Below, one piece after another: positions 12,322 to 25,021 of a stretch of 64,000 bases of DNA. A program made the position numbers and the translations under genes. Every line of letters begins with the position of its first letter. Position 1 is the first letter of the stretch. Source of the stretch: Bidens hawaiensis (lineage: Eukaryota > Streptophyta > Magnoliopsida > Asterales > Asteraceae). The stretch is from NCBI GenBank assembly GCA_021521415.1, contig JAIQDT010003789.1, positions 1-64,000 on the forward strand, in the 5' to 3' direction. The notes below the pieces were generated by a model. That model had not been told where the DNA came from. It made no database searches and saw only the letters and a program-made list of their open reading frames with translations.

Positions 12322-12990
12322 CTTTTTTTTGTCAGTGTACCAATTATCTATATGAACCTCAATTATTTTGCCTTCTACTTTCCTAAAACATTCCAAATTG
12401 ACATTTGGTTGTAATTTGACCTAGTACTTTGTTACGTTATATCCGATTTGTTGTGGTTGGGTATTCCATCTTCACGTCTAACCCTTTAGTTGGGATATGA
12501 CACCATACCATCCTCAATCTTCTACTCGGTCATTCTTGCATGGTTTAACCTTACTGATTTCCTGTAAAACAGTTTGAAAAAATGCATTAGCTACACCTGA
12601 CTCTAAAACATTTTCAATTTTTTGTTAAAACACAAATATAGTTTTTTGTATAACTCAGCATGGCATCTGCTCTTCCTATGGGTGTATCACTAATATACAC
12701 ACATAGGTCAACGGTATCTCCGAGAGTTGTGCCCATTGGAGATATGTTTTGAGACTGACGCATAGCATGCATGCTACTTGTCTGTTATGTTTTTCAACTC
12801 TTTAAGACACACAACCCGTTTGTTCTATAAGAGTAAATTTGTTTAATAGTTTGTAAACGTTAAACATATTCACCTTCTTGTTCTGTCGGTAAACTTGTTC
12901 TGATAGTCTTTGCGTTTTCAGATGCTTAACCTATCATAAATAGGTTTACATGAATTTTTGGATCTTAGTCGGATCCAGTTGTAGACCATA
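12322..12990. other. Intergenic DNA, target of a solo LTR
   Basis: No coding signal. The last five bases, CCATA (12986-12990), are one half of the target-site duplication of the solo LTR that follows. Confidence 0.55.
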
Positions 12991-13504
12991 TGTAAGGCCC
13001 CGGTCTCGAGAACCCTACTTTTGCTCAGGTTGGAATTACTCATTCACATAATTCAGAAATCAGAATTAATTAAAACAAATTGCGGAATATAAAGTCAACC
13101 GTTCTTACATAACATAATCACTTTGTTTTAAACTAAAAAATAACATAAGTCTTAACATAAACATAAATAACATGTGAATTATCTTCTCTTCGATGCCAGT
13201 CTTTGTCTTATTGCCACATGTCTCATCAAGCCACTTGTCTCATCCTATTCACTTGCGTGCATACTAAAAGTCAGCTACGCTGAGCGAGTTCCAGTTAATC
13301 ATTTAAACATACATTTCATTCACTTACTTGCTAATACGCGTCCGAAGATACGTATTAAATACTTACATGTTCCTCTATCATCCATACATGCATACATACA
13401 TACATACATGCATTTTTTCATAATTCATACCGTCTTACTTATTACTTCTAGGCTTAACTTACCTTCATATCACTTCTTTATTTTAAAGAGCATTTCGCCC
13501 TACA

Positions 13505-13590
13505 TACCTCGGATATTATAAGGGTCCGGCACCCTACATACCTCGGAAAGCATCCTACATACCTCAGTTATTATTAGGGCCCGGTGCCCT
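13505..13590. repeat. Short tandem units CCCTACATACCTCGG
   Basis: Three imperfect copies of CCTACATACCTCGG/CAG alternate with GGGTCCGGCACCC and GGGCCCGGTGCCC, near-palindromic GC-rich blocks. All lie inside the solo LTR. Confidence 0.6.
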
Positions 13591-13762
13591 TTATCGTACC
13601 GTACAACCATGCCTTCGTTACATTTCCTTTTACTTTCTTTAATCATAACTAATATATCAAACTACGTGCACACTAGTTGATCAATCTATTCAAACTAATT
13701 CACAAGTATATATCTAACATACACTTACCATTTAAAGTAAGTGTATTAATCTAACAAATCGC

Positions 13763-13815
13763 AGTATGCACACAGCCCCGAAAACATAACACATAAAAAA
13801 GGGGCTAGAACTCAC
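13763..13815 (-). promoter_or_regulatory. Conserved LTR module (copy 2)
   Basis: On the minus strand it reads GTGAGTTCTAGCCCC, a T-rich spacer, TTTTCGGGGCTG and then GCATAC. This is the same layout as at 291-350. Confidence 0.4.
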
Positions 13816-14084
13816 CTGTAGTCGGTTCCGCTCGGAGTTAATTGTAATGTCATTCTTCAACTGTGCTCGACTAACTGTTAATAACGTACACGTATTAATT
13901 CTCTATATTTGTTTGTTATTTATTCTATGAAGTTAACAGAGTTAACTTTAAAGTTAACTGAAGCGAACATATAACCTCCTTAAACCGCTCGTATTAGTTT
14001 AACATACTTAACCTTTTTTTATTAGCGAACCGACTTCATTAGTTTGCATTCTTAAGGATCTTTATTATTATCATATATATATAT

Positions 14085-14606
14085 GGGTGGGTTATAGTAA
14101 AAATAGATAGTTTTCTAGGAAGAGTAAGAATAGATCTAGGCCTTTGGATCTAGGATCTAGTGGTTGAGATTAGTAGTTTCAAAAATACCAAATTGTTTCC
14201 TAGAATCTAGGATTTAGGCTACATAGTTCCCTAAATAGGCTAACATAGTTTCCTAACTCTAAATTTCATGTCCTTCCTACTCTTTCTACAAAACTATGTA
14301 TTTTTATTTTAACCCTTTTCTATATATATAATTTCATGTCCTTCCTATTCTTCCTACAAAACTATGTATTTTTATTTTAACCCTTTTCTATATATATATA
14401 TATATATAGAGTAGGAAGGACATGAAATTTAGAGTTATGAAACTATGTTAGCCTATTTAGGGAACTATGTAGCCTAAATCCTAGATCCTAGGAAACTATT
14501 TGGTATTTTTGAAACTACTAATCTCAACCACTAGATCCTAAATCCAAGGGCTTAGATCTATTCTTACTCTTCCTAGAAAACTATCTATTTTTACTATAAC
14601 CCACCC
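14085..14606. mobile_element. Fold-back element A in a (TA)n tract
   Basis: Two arms of about 200 bp (14085-14290 and 14409-14606) are inverted copies, starting GGGTGGGTTATAGTAAAAAT and ending with its complement. Each outer end abuts a (TA)n run (14073-14084 and 14607-14628). The centre holds two ~67-bp tandem copies starting ATTTCATGTCC (about 14265 and 14331). There is no coding capacity. Confidence 0.85.
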
Positions 14607-14957
14607 ATATATATATATATATATATATTATACTTATTTCATTATTATTAGTTTACGTTCTTATCGCGTCTAAGAGTTAACGTTTCTTTAAGCGAGTTCG
14701 AGTTCGTGTCGGGTTCATATTTGATTCATGCTCGGTTAAGTTCTTATTTATGTTTCTTATAAGCTAATGTTTATATAGAACTTCATTCCTTAACGGTTTG
14801 GTTCTCGAGTTCGGTTCACATTCTATCCACACCCTTTTATTGGAGACGGGTCACGGGTTGTTAAACGAGTCGGGTCTAGGGTTTTGTTCATGCTTTGAAC
14901 CAAGTTTGGGTTTGATCAAGTATTCACATCCCTATAATACTTTTATTATTATTATGT

Positions 14958-15659
14958 AGGGTTAGGTTATAATAGGAAGTATAGTTTTTGTACGAAGGAT
15001 AAGAAGTAATCTTGGCCATTGATTTTGAACATGGAGGGTTGAGATTAGTTTAGGGGGAAATCAAGTGTGAACATAAGGAGAAGGGTATAAAAGGAATAAC
15101 ACATGTGTTGACTTTCTTTCTCCACATGCAAGGCACATGCCAAATTCCCCCATCGTTTTAAAACGTCCACAACTTTTCTTACTACGTTTTTATTGAAAAA
15201 CAAATTCACCATAATAACGAGTGCCTTTTTATCTTTAATATGAGTACCATATTGTAATATAAAAATTACCAAATTGTGTTTTACAAAATTGTGTTATACA
15301 ATAGTATTTTTCATTGTGTTTTTTCCATTGTGTTTTTTACATTGTGTCATACAATTGTGTTTTTTATTGTGTTTTTTTTTCATAGTGTTTTTTTCCATTG
15401 TGTTTTTCATAGTGTTTTCCATTGTGTTTTTTCGAAATTTTCCAGTGAGGTGGTGGCGATGGGTGACAGGTGTGGTGGCGGTGGGCGGTGGAGTGTAGTG
15501 GATGTAGGAGATGAGTGAAGATGTAAGTGGCTTTTTGAAATGAATGTAAGTGGGTTTTGAGATTAAAGTAAGTGGGTTTTGATATAAAAGTGTTAAGACA
15601 AAAATACCCTCCTTCCTAGCCTTCTTAGGAAAATCAAACTTTTTATTTGAACCTAACTC

Positions 15660-15660
<1 letters not shown>
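14958..15660 (+). mobile_element. MITE-like element B in a TTA microsatellite
   Basis: The ends AGGGTTAGGTTATAATAGG and, inverted, AGAGTTAGGTTCAAAT form imperfect terminal repeats. Both ends touch TTA/ATT repeats (left up to 14955; right 15661-15699). The interior has a CATTGTGTTTTT-rich tract (15270-15430). It is the inverted relative of the element at 41554-42356. The open frames in the T-rich tract are low-complexity artefacts. Confidence 0.75.

Positions 15661-15699
<39 letters not shown>
15661..15699 (+). repeat. (TAT)n microsatellite
   Basis: About 13 perfect trinucleotide units immediately follow element B. Confidence 0.9.
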
Positions 15700-16896
15700 C
15701 ATCATCAAATTACCAAAATACCCTCCTTAACCCTAACTACTTATATCACACCCCAAGACCACCCCCCAACCTGTCACTTTCTTCCTCACCCTCTCTGTAC
15801 AGCCGCCGTTCCCCCCCCCCCCCCCACTCCAGCCATTCATGGCGACAGCACTGAAGAACATAAGATAGAGCCGAGCCTACTCTAATCCACTCGCATAGAA
15901 ACAGGTCGCACAAGGGAACTAGTCGCACAAGACCCAATCTCACGAGAACGAGTCGCGCGAATGGATTTCTTAAGCGAGTCGCATATGGGTTCGGTCGCAT
16001 CTGGACCCGATTGGTTTCAAGTCGAGCCAATCTGGGTTTAATGGAATTGTTTCTGGTTTGATTAAGTCGCACCTCGGGTTTCGTGCTTGCCTTCTGTTCG
16101 CCAAAGCCGAGTCCCACCCTCGCCGGAACTAGAATCCATGTCACAACTTGGGCTGTTGGTGAGTGTATACCGGTGCAATGGATCAGGGGAACAGTTTGGG
16201 GTCCATTTCGGGTTCAGTTCGAGCCGAGCACAACCATAACCGCTCGAACCCTCGCTAATTCAAATCGATCTCATCATTACATACGCGTATTACATCATTT
16301 GGCTTGAACCGGAACCCAAATTTAATATATATTTCTATTTGTCGAATCTTTAAACCGACTCTTAAATTTAGTTATTTGATTTGGATTAGAGTTTGTGCGA
16401 ATAGGGTATGGCTCGGTCCGCTTTTGTTTTTAGATTACAAGAATTCGTTCGTTCGTATTATTATTAGATCTTAACGAAAGAGAATGAAATGAAAACGAAT
16501 ATGGTGTTTACCTTTCGATGTGATTAAACTAGATCTTGAATATCTTGAATGGATGAAATTGGAAATTGGGAATGTTTGGGTATAGGAGGTCTGTGTGTGT
16601 GGGTGTGTGTGATGATTGGAGAAATGATGAGCATGATGGAATTAGTGTTTTAGGGTTTAAATAGGACAAGCCCAAAGGCTTTTAGGCCTATAATTATGTT
16701 CATGTCCATTAATCATGTTAACCTTATCCTATACTACTATTATTATTTAATGAAACTAGACAACGTCACAAGACACAAGATTAAAATAAATTCGTCTAAT
16801 TTAATTTAAATAAGTCTCAAAACGAGTACGTTACACCATACGTTTCAAACCTCATTTATAAATTCAAGTTTTCATATTTAAAACAAAATTTTCACC

Positions 16897-16901
16897 AAAA
16901 T
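16897..16901 (+). other. Target-site duplication, left (AAAAT)
   Basis: AAAAT here matches AAAAT at 27414-27418 exactly. This fixes both outer borders of the 10.5-kb Ty3 element. Confidence 0.9.
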
Positions 16902-19320
16902 TGTCACACCCCGACCAAAGGCGGCGGAACATGCCAAGGTGTAACGATTGTCCATAAGCACATGATACTAATTAAAGTGACAGTATTTAATAAACTCATT
17001 TCATTTCACAACATCGAAAATGTCACATAACAATTATCCATAAAATAACCATAAATAAGATATCACAAAATATGGCAAATTTGATATTGTTCATTTTTAC
17101 TAATATCCTAAGGTCTTTGATGTTGTTTTCTTCACAATCATAAATCAACCAAGTTGCAAACCTGCAACATTTCATAAAATAAAGTTTGTCACCACAAAGG
17201 TTGGTGAGCAATTCATAAGTTTAATCATATTAGTATATAATAAAGATAGCCACAAAACTTGCATACGAAACGATAAATAAAAGTGGTAATTTGGATAAAT
17301 AGATATCGCTAAACACATTAGCGACACCTAGCTATAAGGGGATGCCAAATAGTCTAGGATTTTATAGTTATCGTTAATTGCATTACGTTAACGACACCTT
17401 GCTATAAGGGGATGCCAAATAGTCTAGGATTTTATAGTTCCACCAACCAAAAGCGATAAACACATAGGCATATAAGCATAGAACATCAAATCAAGCAATT
17501 ATTTGAGTAAAGTATACAACTACGTTTGTGGTTTAAGATTCAAATATAAAGCATTTTGTTGAATAAGTATGAAATGTCACCCCAAAATAAAAGATGGAAA
17601 ATGGGGTATGAAGTACTCACCTTCAAGTAGTAAACTTGAAAGATGACAATTTGGAAATTTGTCGGAACAACGAGTTTAACGCACAATGTCTAAAAAGAAA
17701 AGAAGTCTTGAATTTAGAAAGGTTGTCTTGAAGATCTTTAAACAAAATAAATATTGAGAAATGTAAATAATTAAAGTTCAAGGTTTTAAAAATGTAACTA
17801 TTTAAGAATTTATAATAATAACCCTTTAAAAATGTAAGTTTGCTCGAAACCGGGTTAAAGTATCTAACCTTAATATTTACTCAACCTATGTTAAGTAATA
17901 AGGTGGGTAAAATGCAAGAATGCAAATCCTTTTGGAATAAAGATACTAAAACGGTTTTTTTTTATCAAGTGTTCGGGTTGTCGGTTCGGGTCTTGATAAT
18001 TGGTCAAACCCAAAGTCAACTTTCCAAAATATTGAATGTTATGAGATAACTCAATAAAATTTAATAAGACTTAACCAAGTATGTAGTTCCATTGTTTTAG
18101 AACTAACCACGCACGTTAAGCGAGTGTTCGGTTTTGTCGGTCCAAACTTTGTTATGAGATCAAGTTGGATCCAACATTTCCAAGTACTTAAGAAAATACA
18201 TAAAAATCAATTTGTAACTACTTTTAAAGAAATATACAAGTCTTGATGGCTAAAAAAAAACATAATTGTGTGTCTTAAGCGAGTAAGAATCGGTTTGGTT
18301 TGGTTTCCATCTCACAACAAGTTCATAGATGGTTTCCACTTCTCCAAACACTAAATAACTTGTATAAAAATATACAAATAAAAAAAATACTTTAAGTTTT
18401 ACAACCAAAAGTTAACAATAAAGTCTTTAAACAAAAGTTCGGTTTTCGGTTCGGATCGTGTTTCGGGTTAAGACCGAGGTAAGATTCTACAAACCCATAA
18501 GCATAGAATCTGTAAAAGTGATTTTAGAAACTTAGATCTAAAAATAAGTATGTTTAAACAATTATTTAACAAAACTAGTAAAAAAGTTCGGTTTACGGTT
18601 TAGAGCTATTTACGGTTAAACCGAAGCATAGACTCTTAAAAACCCATAACCATGGAACTTGTAAACATGACTAACAAACTAAAATAAGCACCATTAGTAT
18701 GTATGAACAAGTTATATAGATGTATATATATCAAGGACACGAAGTCCTCCATGAAGCCTTGCCTTATGAGGTCTGAAACCTCACCGACCGGAATCGGAGA
18801 AGTAACTACCAAAGGTAAACAAGGGGTATATATTATATATATGTTGCACAACCATAAACAAGTATTAATAAGGCTACATAAACTAATTAAGATGAAAGAC
18901 TAAAACCTTCAAGAACACTTAAGAAGATAAACTTGAATCTTTAATGTTTGAGAGAGTTTTTTTTTTTTTGGAGTTGTAGCAAAGGAAAATGAAGAGGAAA
19001 GGTGGTGTATATATAGGGTAATGTTAGTGGTCAAATATGGGTGTGAGACACAAGAGTTTTCATGCAAAATGGATCAAGACAAAAACACAAAACAACAAAA
19101 AAAAATAAATAAATAAATAATAAATAAATAAATAATAAATAAATAATAATAAAAATAAAAATAGAATGTTTTCAAGACCCAACAAGTGTGAAACAATATT
19201 GTAACATAAATCCATCATTTTGATTATAACATAAGCTTCGGTTTACAAATCGGGTCGATTTACATCATAAACAAATACAAAAACGAATACAAACAAGACC
19301 CGAAATTGACGAATGTCACA
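16902..19320 (-). repeat. 3' LTR of the Tekay-like element
   Basis: It matches 25022-27413 along its whole length with scattered substitutions and small indels. It includes two tandem ~45-bp units (CTATAAGGGGATGCCAAATA at ~17333 and ~17401) also found in the other LTR. Confidence 0.95.
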
Positions 19321-19321
19321 G

Positions 19322-19340
19322 TATCCCCTACTTTAGGAAA
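19322..19340 (-). other. Polypurine tract
   Basis: On the minus strand it reads TTTCCTAAAGTAGGGGATAC just before the 3' LTR. This is the expected place for plus-strand priming. The purine run is short and interrupted. Confidence 0.6.
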
Positions 19341-19353
19341 TGTCGTCCCAAAA

Positions 19354-22300
19354 TTAAGACGAAGACGATGCTGCGAACAAATGTGGATACTTCTCTTTCA
19401 TTTTGTCTTCTCATTCCCAAGTGAATTCCGCGCCGCGCCGTGATTCCCATCGAACTTTGACTAACCGAATACGGCTACGCTTGGTTCTCTTCTCGTTGCG
19501 ATCCATGATCTCAATGGGTCGTTCAACCAAGACCATCGAGTCATCGACATGTACTTCGTCAAGAGGTAATTGGAGATTACCCTCGGCTAAGCACTTTTTA
19601 AGATTTGAAACATGAAATGTCGGATGAACATCGGTAAGTTCTTCCGGTAGTTCGAGTCGATAAGCTACTTTTCCAACACGCTCAAGGATTTTAAAAGGAC
19701 CAACGAAACGAGGAGCTAGTTTACCCTTCTTACCGAAACGGGCTACCCCCTTCCAAGGAGATACTTTTAGAAGGACAAGATCGCTAACATTAAATTCGAT
19801 CGGTTTTCGCCGTTTGTCGGCGTAACTCTTTTGACGACTTTTAGCGGCTAGGAGGTTCTTACGGATCCGATCAATAAAGTTAGTGGATTCTTGAACCATT
19901 TTGGGTCCCGTGATTTGAGCTTCACCGACTTCGTTCCAACTAATCGGAGAGCGACATTTACAACCGTAAAGAGCTTCGAAAGGAGCCATCTCAATGCTCG
20001 AATGGTAGCTATTGTTATAAGAAAACTCAATGAAGGGAATGTGAGAATCCCAATTCCCACCAAAATCAAGAACACATGCTCGTAGCATATCCTTGAGAGT
20101 TTGTATTGTACATTCGGATTGACTGTCCGTTTGAGGATGATAAGCGGTGCTAAGATCGAGACGTGTTCCCAAAGCTTCTTGAAGTGAACGCCAAAAATGA
20201 GAGGTATCACGAGCATCACGGTCAGAGATAATAGTCAATGGTAAACCGTGTCGGCACACGATTTCTCGAACATAGATTTGAGCAAGCTTCTCGACAGAGT
20301 ACTTCTCGCGGATCGGAATAAAATGAGCAGATTTGGTCAAACAATCGATGATCACCCAAATGCTATCGTTGCCCTTTTGGGTGTTGGGTAATTTAGTGAT
20401 AAAGTCCATAGCAATGTTTTCCCATTTCCAAACGGGAATCGGTGGTTGCTCGAGTAGACCAAAAGGTCTTCGATGTTCGGCTTTAACTTTTGAGCAAGTA
20501 AGACATTTAGATATGAATAACGCTACGTCCTTTTTCATACCCAGCCACCAAAAGGTAGCACGAAAATCGAAATACATCTTATCCGCACCGGGATGAACGG
20601 AATACCGCGAATTGTGAGCTTCGTCGAGTATACAAGTACAAAGGTCATCGCGATTTGGAACCCACAAACGATTGAGAAAGTACAAAAGACCATCGGGTTC
20701 GTTTTCGAGTTGAAGTTCGGCTCCACATGACATTTCTTCGTACATGTTACCTTCTTTAACGGAGGTACGTTGAGCTTGGAAGATTCGAATTTGAAGATCG
20801 GTTTGAACGACAACGCTTAGAAGCAGAACGGATTTAGCATTAACCTTTCGACTTAGGGCGTCGGCTACAACATTTGCTTTACTGGGATGGTAACGAATTT
20901 CGCAATCGTAATCACTAAGTAATTCAGCCCATCGTCGTTGTCTCATATTGAGATCTTTTTGGTCAAAAATGTGTTGAAGGCTTTTATGATCGGTAAAAAC
21001 CACACATTTCGTACCATATAGGTAATGTCTCCAAATTTTGAGAGCGAAAACAACGGCACCAAGTTCGAGATCATGAGTCGTGTAATTCTTCTCGTTGACC
21101 TTAAGTTGCCTTGATGCGTAAGCGATGACTTGACCTTGTTGCATGAGAACATAACCAAGACCTTGACGAGAGGCATCGCAAAATACCACGAAATCGTCGT
21201 TTCCATCGGGAAGGGTTAAAATGGGAGCATTGCAAAGCATGTCCTCAAGAGTACAAAAGGCTTTTTCTTGCTTCGAACCCCAATCAAATGGTTTTCCTTT
21301 ATGAGTGAGGGAGGTAAGAGGCAAAGAGATCTTGGAAAAGTTTCGAATGAAACGTCGATAATATCCTGCTAAACCGAGAAAGGATCGAATTTCCGTGTTG
21401 GAGTTTTCCAATCCTTAACGGCCTCAATTTTAGCGAGATCAACATGAATACCTTTGTTGTTTACGATATGTCCCAAAAATTGAACTTTCTCGAGCCAAAA
21501 TTCGCATTTGGAGAACTTGGCATAAAGTCGTTCGTTTCTAAGAAGTTCGAGAATGGAACGCAAATGATGCTCATGTTTGGCTTTGGATTTGGAAAAGATG
21601 AGAATGTTATCAATAAAGACAATAACGAATTTATTGAGGAATGGTTTGCAAACGCGGTTCATGAGGTCCATAAACACCGCGGGTGCATTTGTTAACCCGA
21701 AGGGCATAACCAAAAATTCGAAAAGTCCATATCGAGTACGGAAAGCGGTTTTTGGAATGTCTTCTTCGCGAACACTCAATTGATGATAACCTGATTGAAG
21801 ATCGATTTTGGAAAAGCAAGTTGCATTGAAGTTGGTCGAATAGGTCATCGATTCGTGGCAAGGGATAACGATTTTTAATGTTGAGTTTGTTTAGTTCCCT
21901 ATAATCGATGCACATACGAAACAAATCATCCTTCTTTTTCACGAAGAGAACAGGAGTGCCCCAAGGAGAAGAGCTAGGATGAATGAAACCTTTATTGGAA
22001 AGTTCTTCGAGTTGGTTCGATAATTCTTGCATTTCTGACGGCGCTAAACGGTAAGGAGCCTTGGTGACGGGCATCGCGCCGGGCACAAGATCGATTCGAA
22101 ATTCAATCGGACGAATGGGTGGAAGACCGGTGACATCGTCGGGAAATACATCGAGGAAATCACGAACGATAGAAATATCTTGGATTTTCCTTTCCTTTTT
22201 GTCTTTTGTCGCCAAGAGAGCTAGGAGCGGAGCATAATTTTTGCGTAAGTATTTTTTGCGATTGAGAGCACGACATGAGATTAAGCCTTCTCGAAGTAGC

Positions 22301-22873
22301 TTTTCCGAATACCTTAAGGATTTTACCGTTGACAAGCGGAATGCGAATGAATTTATCGAAGCAAACAACTTCGGCACGGTGCAAAGATAACCAATCCATG
22401 TCTACTATGACATCGAAACTTCCCATTTGCATCGGGATGAGATCGATGGAGAATTTATGGTTAGCAAGAATGAGAGTACAATCGCGGACGAAGGAATTTA
22501 TGGTGATGGAGTTCCCATTGGCGACTTCAACAGAAAACGATCGGGAAAGCTTGGTTCGAGACACGACAATTTTCGACTCAAATTTCAAAGAAATGAAACT
22601 TCTATCGGCACCCGTATCAAATAAAATGGAAGCTAAATGTTGGTTCACTAAAAACATACCGTTCACAACATCGTTTGCCACTTGAGCTTGATTAACATTC
22701 ATCATGAAAGCTCGTCCTTGATTTCCTTGGTTGACTTGAGGTGCTTGCGGTGGTGGAGGAGGTGGTGCTTGTATGGCTTGAATGGGTTGGATGAGTGGTG
22801 CATTGAGTTGGGAAAGTAGAGGTTGGTAGGTTTGAACTTGGTAAGCTTGAGTTTGGTAGTAAGGTGCGGTCAT
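19354..22873 (-). pseudogene. Tekay-like pol: PR-RT-RNaseH-IN-chromodomain, broken
   Basis: The protease carries FDTGADRSFIS (near 22620). RT lies at ~22160-21400 and is split by a frameshift near 21840. Its catalytic box reads FIDNILIF (21606-21608 encodes Asn), where the family has FIDD, so a metal-binding Asp is lost. A further frameshift near 21400 leads into a 666-codon frame (19411-21411). This contains RNase H (D79, E116, D141, D184), the integrase HHCC (H266, H273, C303, C306), the integrase DDE (D336, D397, E433) and the start of a chromodomain (VERPIEIMDRNEKR). The frame stops at TGA (19411-19413), 18 codons before the next in-frame TAA at 19354. The sequence after TGA still reads EDKMKEKYPHLF, so this looks like a CGA-to-TGA change. 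Function would be replication and integration; this copy cannot do it. Confidence 0.93.
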
Positions 22874-22879
22874 GGTTTG

Positions 22880-24062
22880 GTTAGTAAGGATGAGGCGAGG
22901 ACAATTGTTGCGGAAATGGTTAGGGTCACCGCAATTGTAGCAAGCTCAGGGTTGTTGAGGTTGGTTTGGTGGGTAGGGTGCATATCGGTGTTGAGTATTT
23001 TGGGGAAAAGTTCTTGGTTGGTTAGGTTGGGTTCGTTGTGCGGATCGGCATGTGGTGTTGAGATGACCAAGTCGGTTACAAATGGTACAATGGCGACAAG
23101 GCATGTTTGGTGGGTGATGGCGTTGGCAAATGTTGCATAGTGGGGTGGTACCGGTATAGGGTTTTCGGGTTTGGGGTGGAATTTGGGTTTGTTGTTGAGG
23201 TTGGGGTTGGGTAACGGCATAGTTTCGGTAGTTGGTTTTGGGTTTCTTCTTGTTGTTGTTATTGTTGTGACGGGAAGAGTTGGAGTAGTTAATGGCTTGT
23301 GGTGCCGGTTCAACCTTGGTTTGTGGTGCGGGCTTGGGTTTGGCTTTTTTCGTTTGGTTTCTTGAGGGTTAGGGTACCCACTTTCACATGATTCTCCGAT
23401 AGCGCACCGGCTAGAGTAATGGCATCCTCAAGATTCACGGGTTTGCTACTCATGACTGAGTCCCGGATTTGCATAGGTAAACCTCCAATGTATTTGTCAA
23501 GCTCACGCTCAGCCGGGGTAACCAAATGAGGGACGAGAATGCTCAACTCGTGGAAACGGAGTGAGTAAGCGGCGTTATCACCACTATCTTGCTTGAGGTT
23601 CCAAAATTCCTCCTCAAGCTTTTGAAGTTCGTGTTTGGGACAAAACTTCTTCATCATGAGTGCCTTGAGGTCGGACCATGGAAGAGCCATAGCCGTTTCC
23701 GACCCTTGGAGATGCATGACACTACCCCACCATGTTAGAGCGGTCTTTCTAAACATGCTTGAAGCGAAATTTTTCTTTTTCGCTTCGGGGCACTCGCTAT
23801 ATCTAAACACATTCTCCATAGACTTGAACCATTGCAACAAGGTAGTCGCACAGTTCGTACCCCAGAATTCGGTTGGGTTGGCACTAGTAACTTGCTTATA
23901 TGGGTAGGATACGGGTTTGGGTTCAACGGGTGAAACAACGGGTGGAGGAGGTTGGGTAGCTTGGATTTGAGTTACAAGTTAGGGAATCACAGCAGCCATT
24001 TGCTTGACGATAAAAGCAGCCATACGTCGGTTGGTGTTCTTGCGCAGTCTTAGTGGAGGCAT
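22880..24062 (-). pseudogene. Tekay-like gag, broken
   Basis: The ATG at 24060-24062 opens MPPLRLRKNTN. Codon 28 is TAA (23979-23981). The retrotransposon gag core follows (WFKSMENVFRYSECPE, then FWNLKQDSGDNAAYSLRFHELS). A frame change occurs near 23310. Two CX2CX4HX4C zinc knuckles remain readable in the next frame (CTICNRLGHLNTTC and CYNCGDPNHFRNNC), separated by a TGA (22946-22948). Gag would form the retrotransposon particle and bind its RNA. The nonsense and frameshift changes rule out a full product. Confidence 0.88.
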
Positions 24063-25005
24063 GCTAAAAGATTATAAAGAAATTGAATAAATTTTAGGTA
24101 AAAAGAAATAGATATGAGAGTGTATAAAATAAGAATAAGGTGAAGTTAAATTTTCTTTTTGATTGTGAATCCTAGAGTTAGTGAGGAGTAGATGTTAGTG
24201 TTAGATGAAATATAAATCTTTGTATATAAACAACAAACCGGAAACAATCGTAAATGATTTTGAGATTTTGAGGGGTTAAAGCTTAAAATTTTGAGATTTT
24301 GAGGTTTATAGAGTCGGAAAATCATACATGAACCACCATGATTTGATATTCCAACTCAAAAAAAATTTTATAAAACACAACGTTGGAGTCTAAACATGTG
24401 CACGAATCACCGCAACTTTTTCATGTTTTCGACTCGAATAACGATAATAACACCATAAATCGGGATACAACGTCATGTCAAAGCACTAGTCCACGAATCA
24501 CCGTAGTTCTATTTTTTTGACACCCAAAAATTAGGATGGCGACCAGAACGCTCGCATTCGACTACTTAAAGTATTGACATGTATAACACGGTTTGTGGCC
24601 TAGAAAACGAGCACTATAATCCCACCATTCCAGGTAAGTAAATCACGTTCGATTCTTGGAATCTTTTTGTCAAATTGTCGTTTTATAATGTCTCGCTTCC
24701 TATGAGGGCTACGAACCCGATATAAATGCAACCTTTAAGGGATTATAAACAACGGGATCCAAGTTAATCTTGTAATCCATAAAACACAATTAAAATATAC
24801 TTTTTGCGTTAAGGTAAGGATATCTTGGAAATACTATGAAAGTGTGTGTATGTGAACATTTGGGATATTGGTGAATTTTAAACAAGTTTATAAATAATAT
24901 GCGATATGAACAATCAAAATAGAGTAAACACGTATGAGCACACATATAGGACCCTACGCATAACAATACTAGGTCGTTACGTCTAACCACCTTTTCTATT
25001 GTCAT
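24063..25005 (-). other. 5' untranslated leader of the Tekay-like element
   Basis: About 940 bp lie between the PBS and the gag ATG. I see no domain. It includes repeats of CACGAATCACCG-like words and reads as a leader. Confidence 0.6.
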
Positions 25006-25020
25006 GGCTCTGATACCAAT
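25006..25020 (-). other. Primer-binding site, tRNA-iMet type
   Basis: On the minus strand it reads TTGGTATCAGAGCC, one base from the LTR end. Confidence 0.9.
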
Positions 25021-25021
25021 C

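Larger units (their letters stand above)
12991..16835 (-). mobile_element. Solo LTR with nested fold-back elements
   Basis: Begins TGTAAGGCCC and ends TACGTTACA. It is flanked on both sides by the identical 5-bp sequence CCATA (12986-12990 and 16836-16840). No internal retrotransposon domain is present, so this is a solo LTR left by LTR-LTR recombination. The shared LTR module lies inverted at 13763-13815, which puts the LTR on the minus strand. Its 3.8-kb length includes two later insertions (14085-14606 and 14958-15660). Without those it would be about 2.6 kb. Confidence 0.8.

Noticed and set aside
15274..15518. Phe/Val-rich frames that look like membrane segments
   Set aside because: Low-complexity CATTGTGTTTTT repeat, not coding.
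17840..18049. Frames repeated in both LTRs (also 25949-26158, 18636-18903, 26750-27017)
   Set aside because: They are present because the LTRs are duplicated; they show no domain and lie in non-coding LTR sequence.
19403..19615. Plus-strand frames opposite the chromovirus pol (also at 19891, 20333, 21444, 22275)
   Set aside because: They are shadows of the minus-strand polyprotein.
22870..23313. Thr/Pro/Asn-rich 147-codon minus frame
   Set aside because: It is an off-frame reading of gag; the correct frame shows two zinc knuckles.
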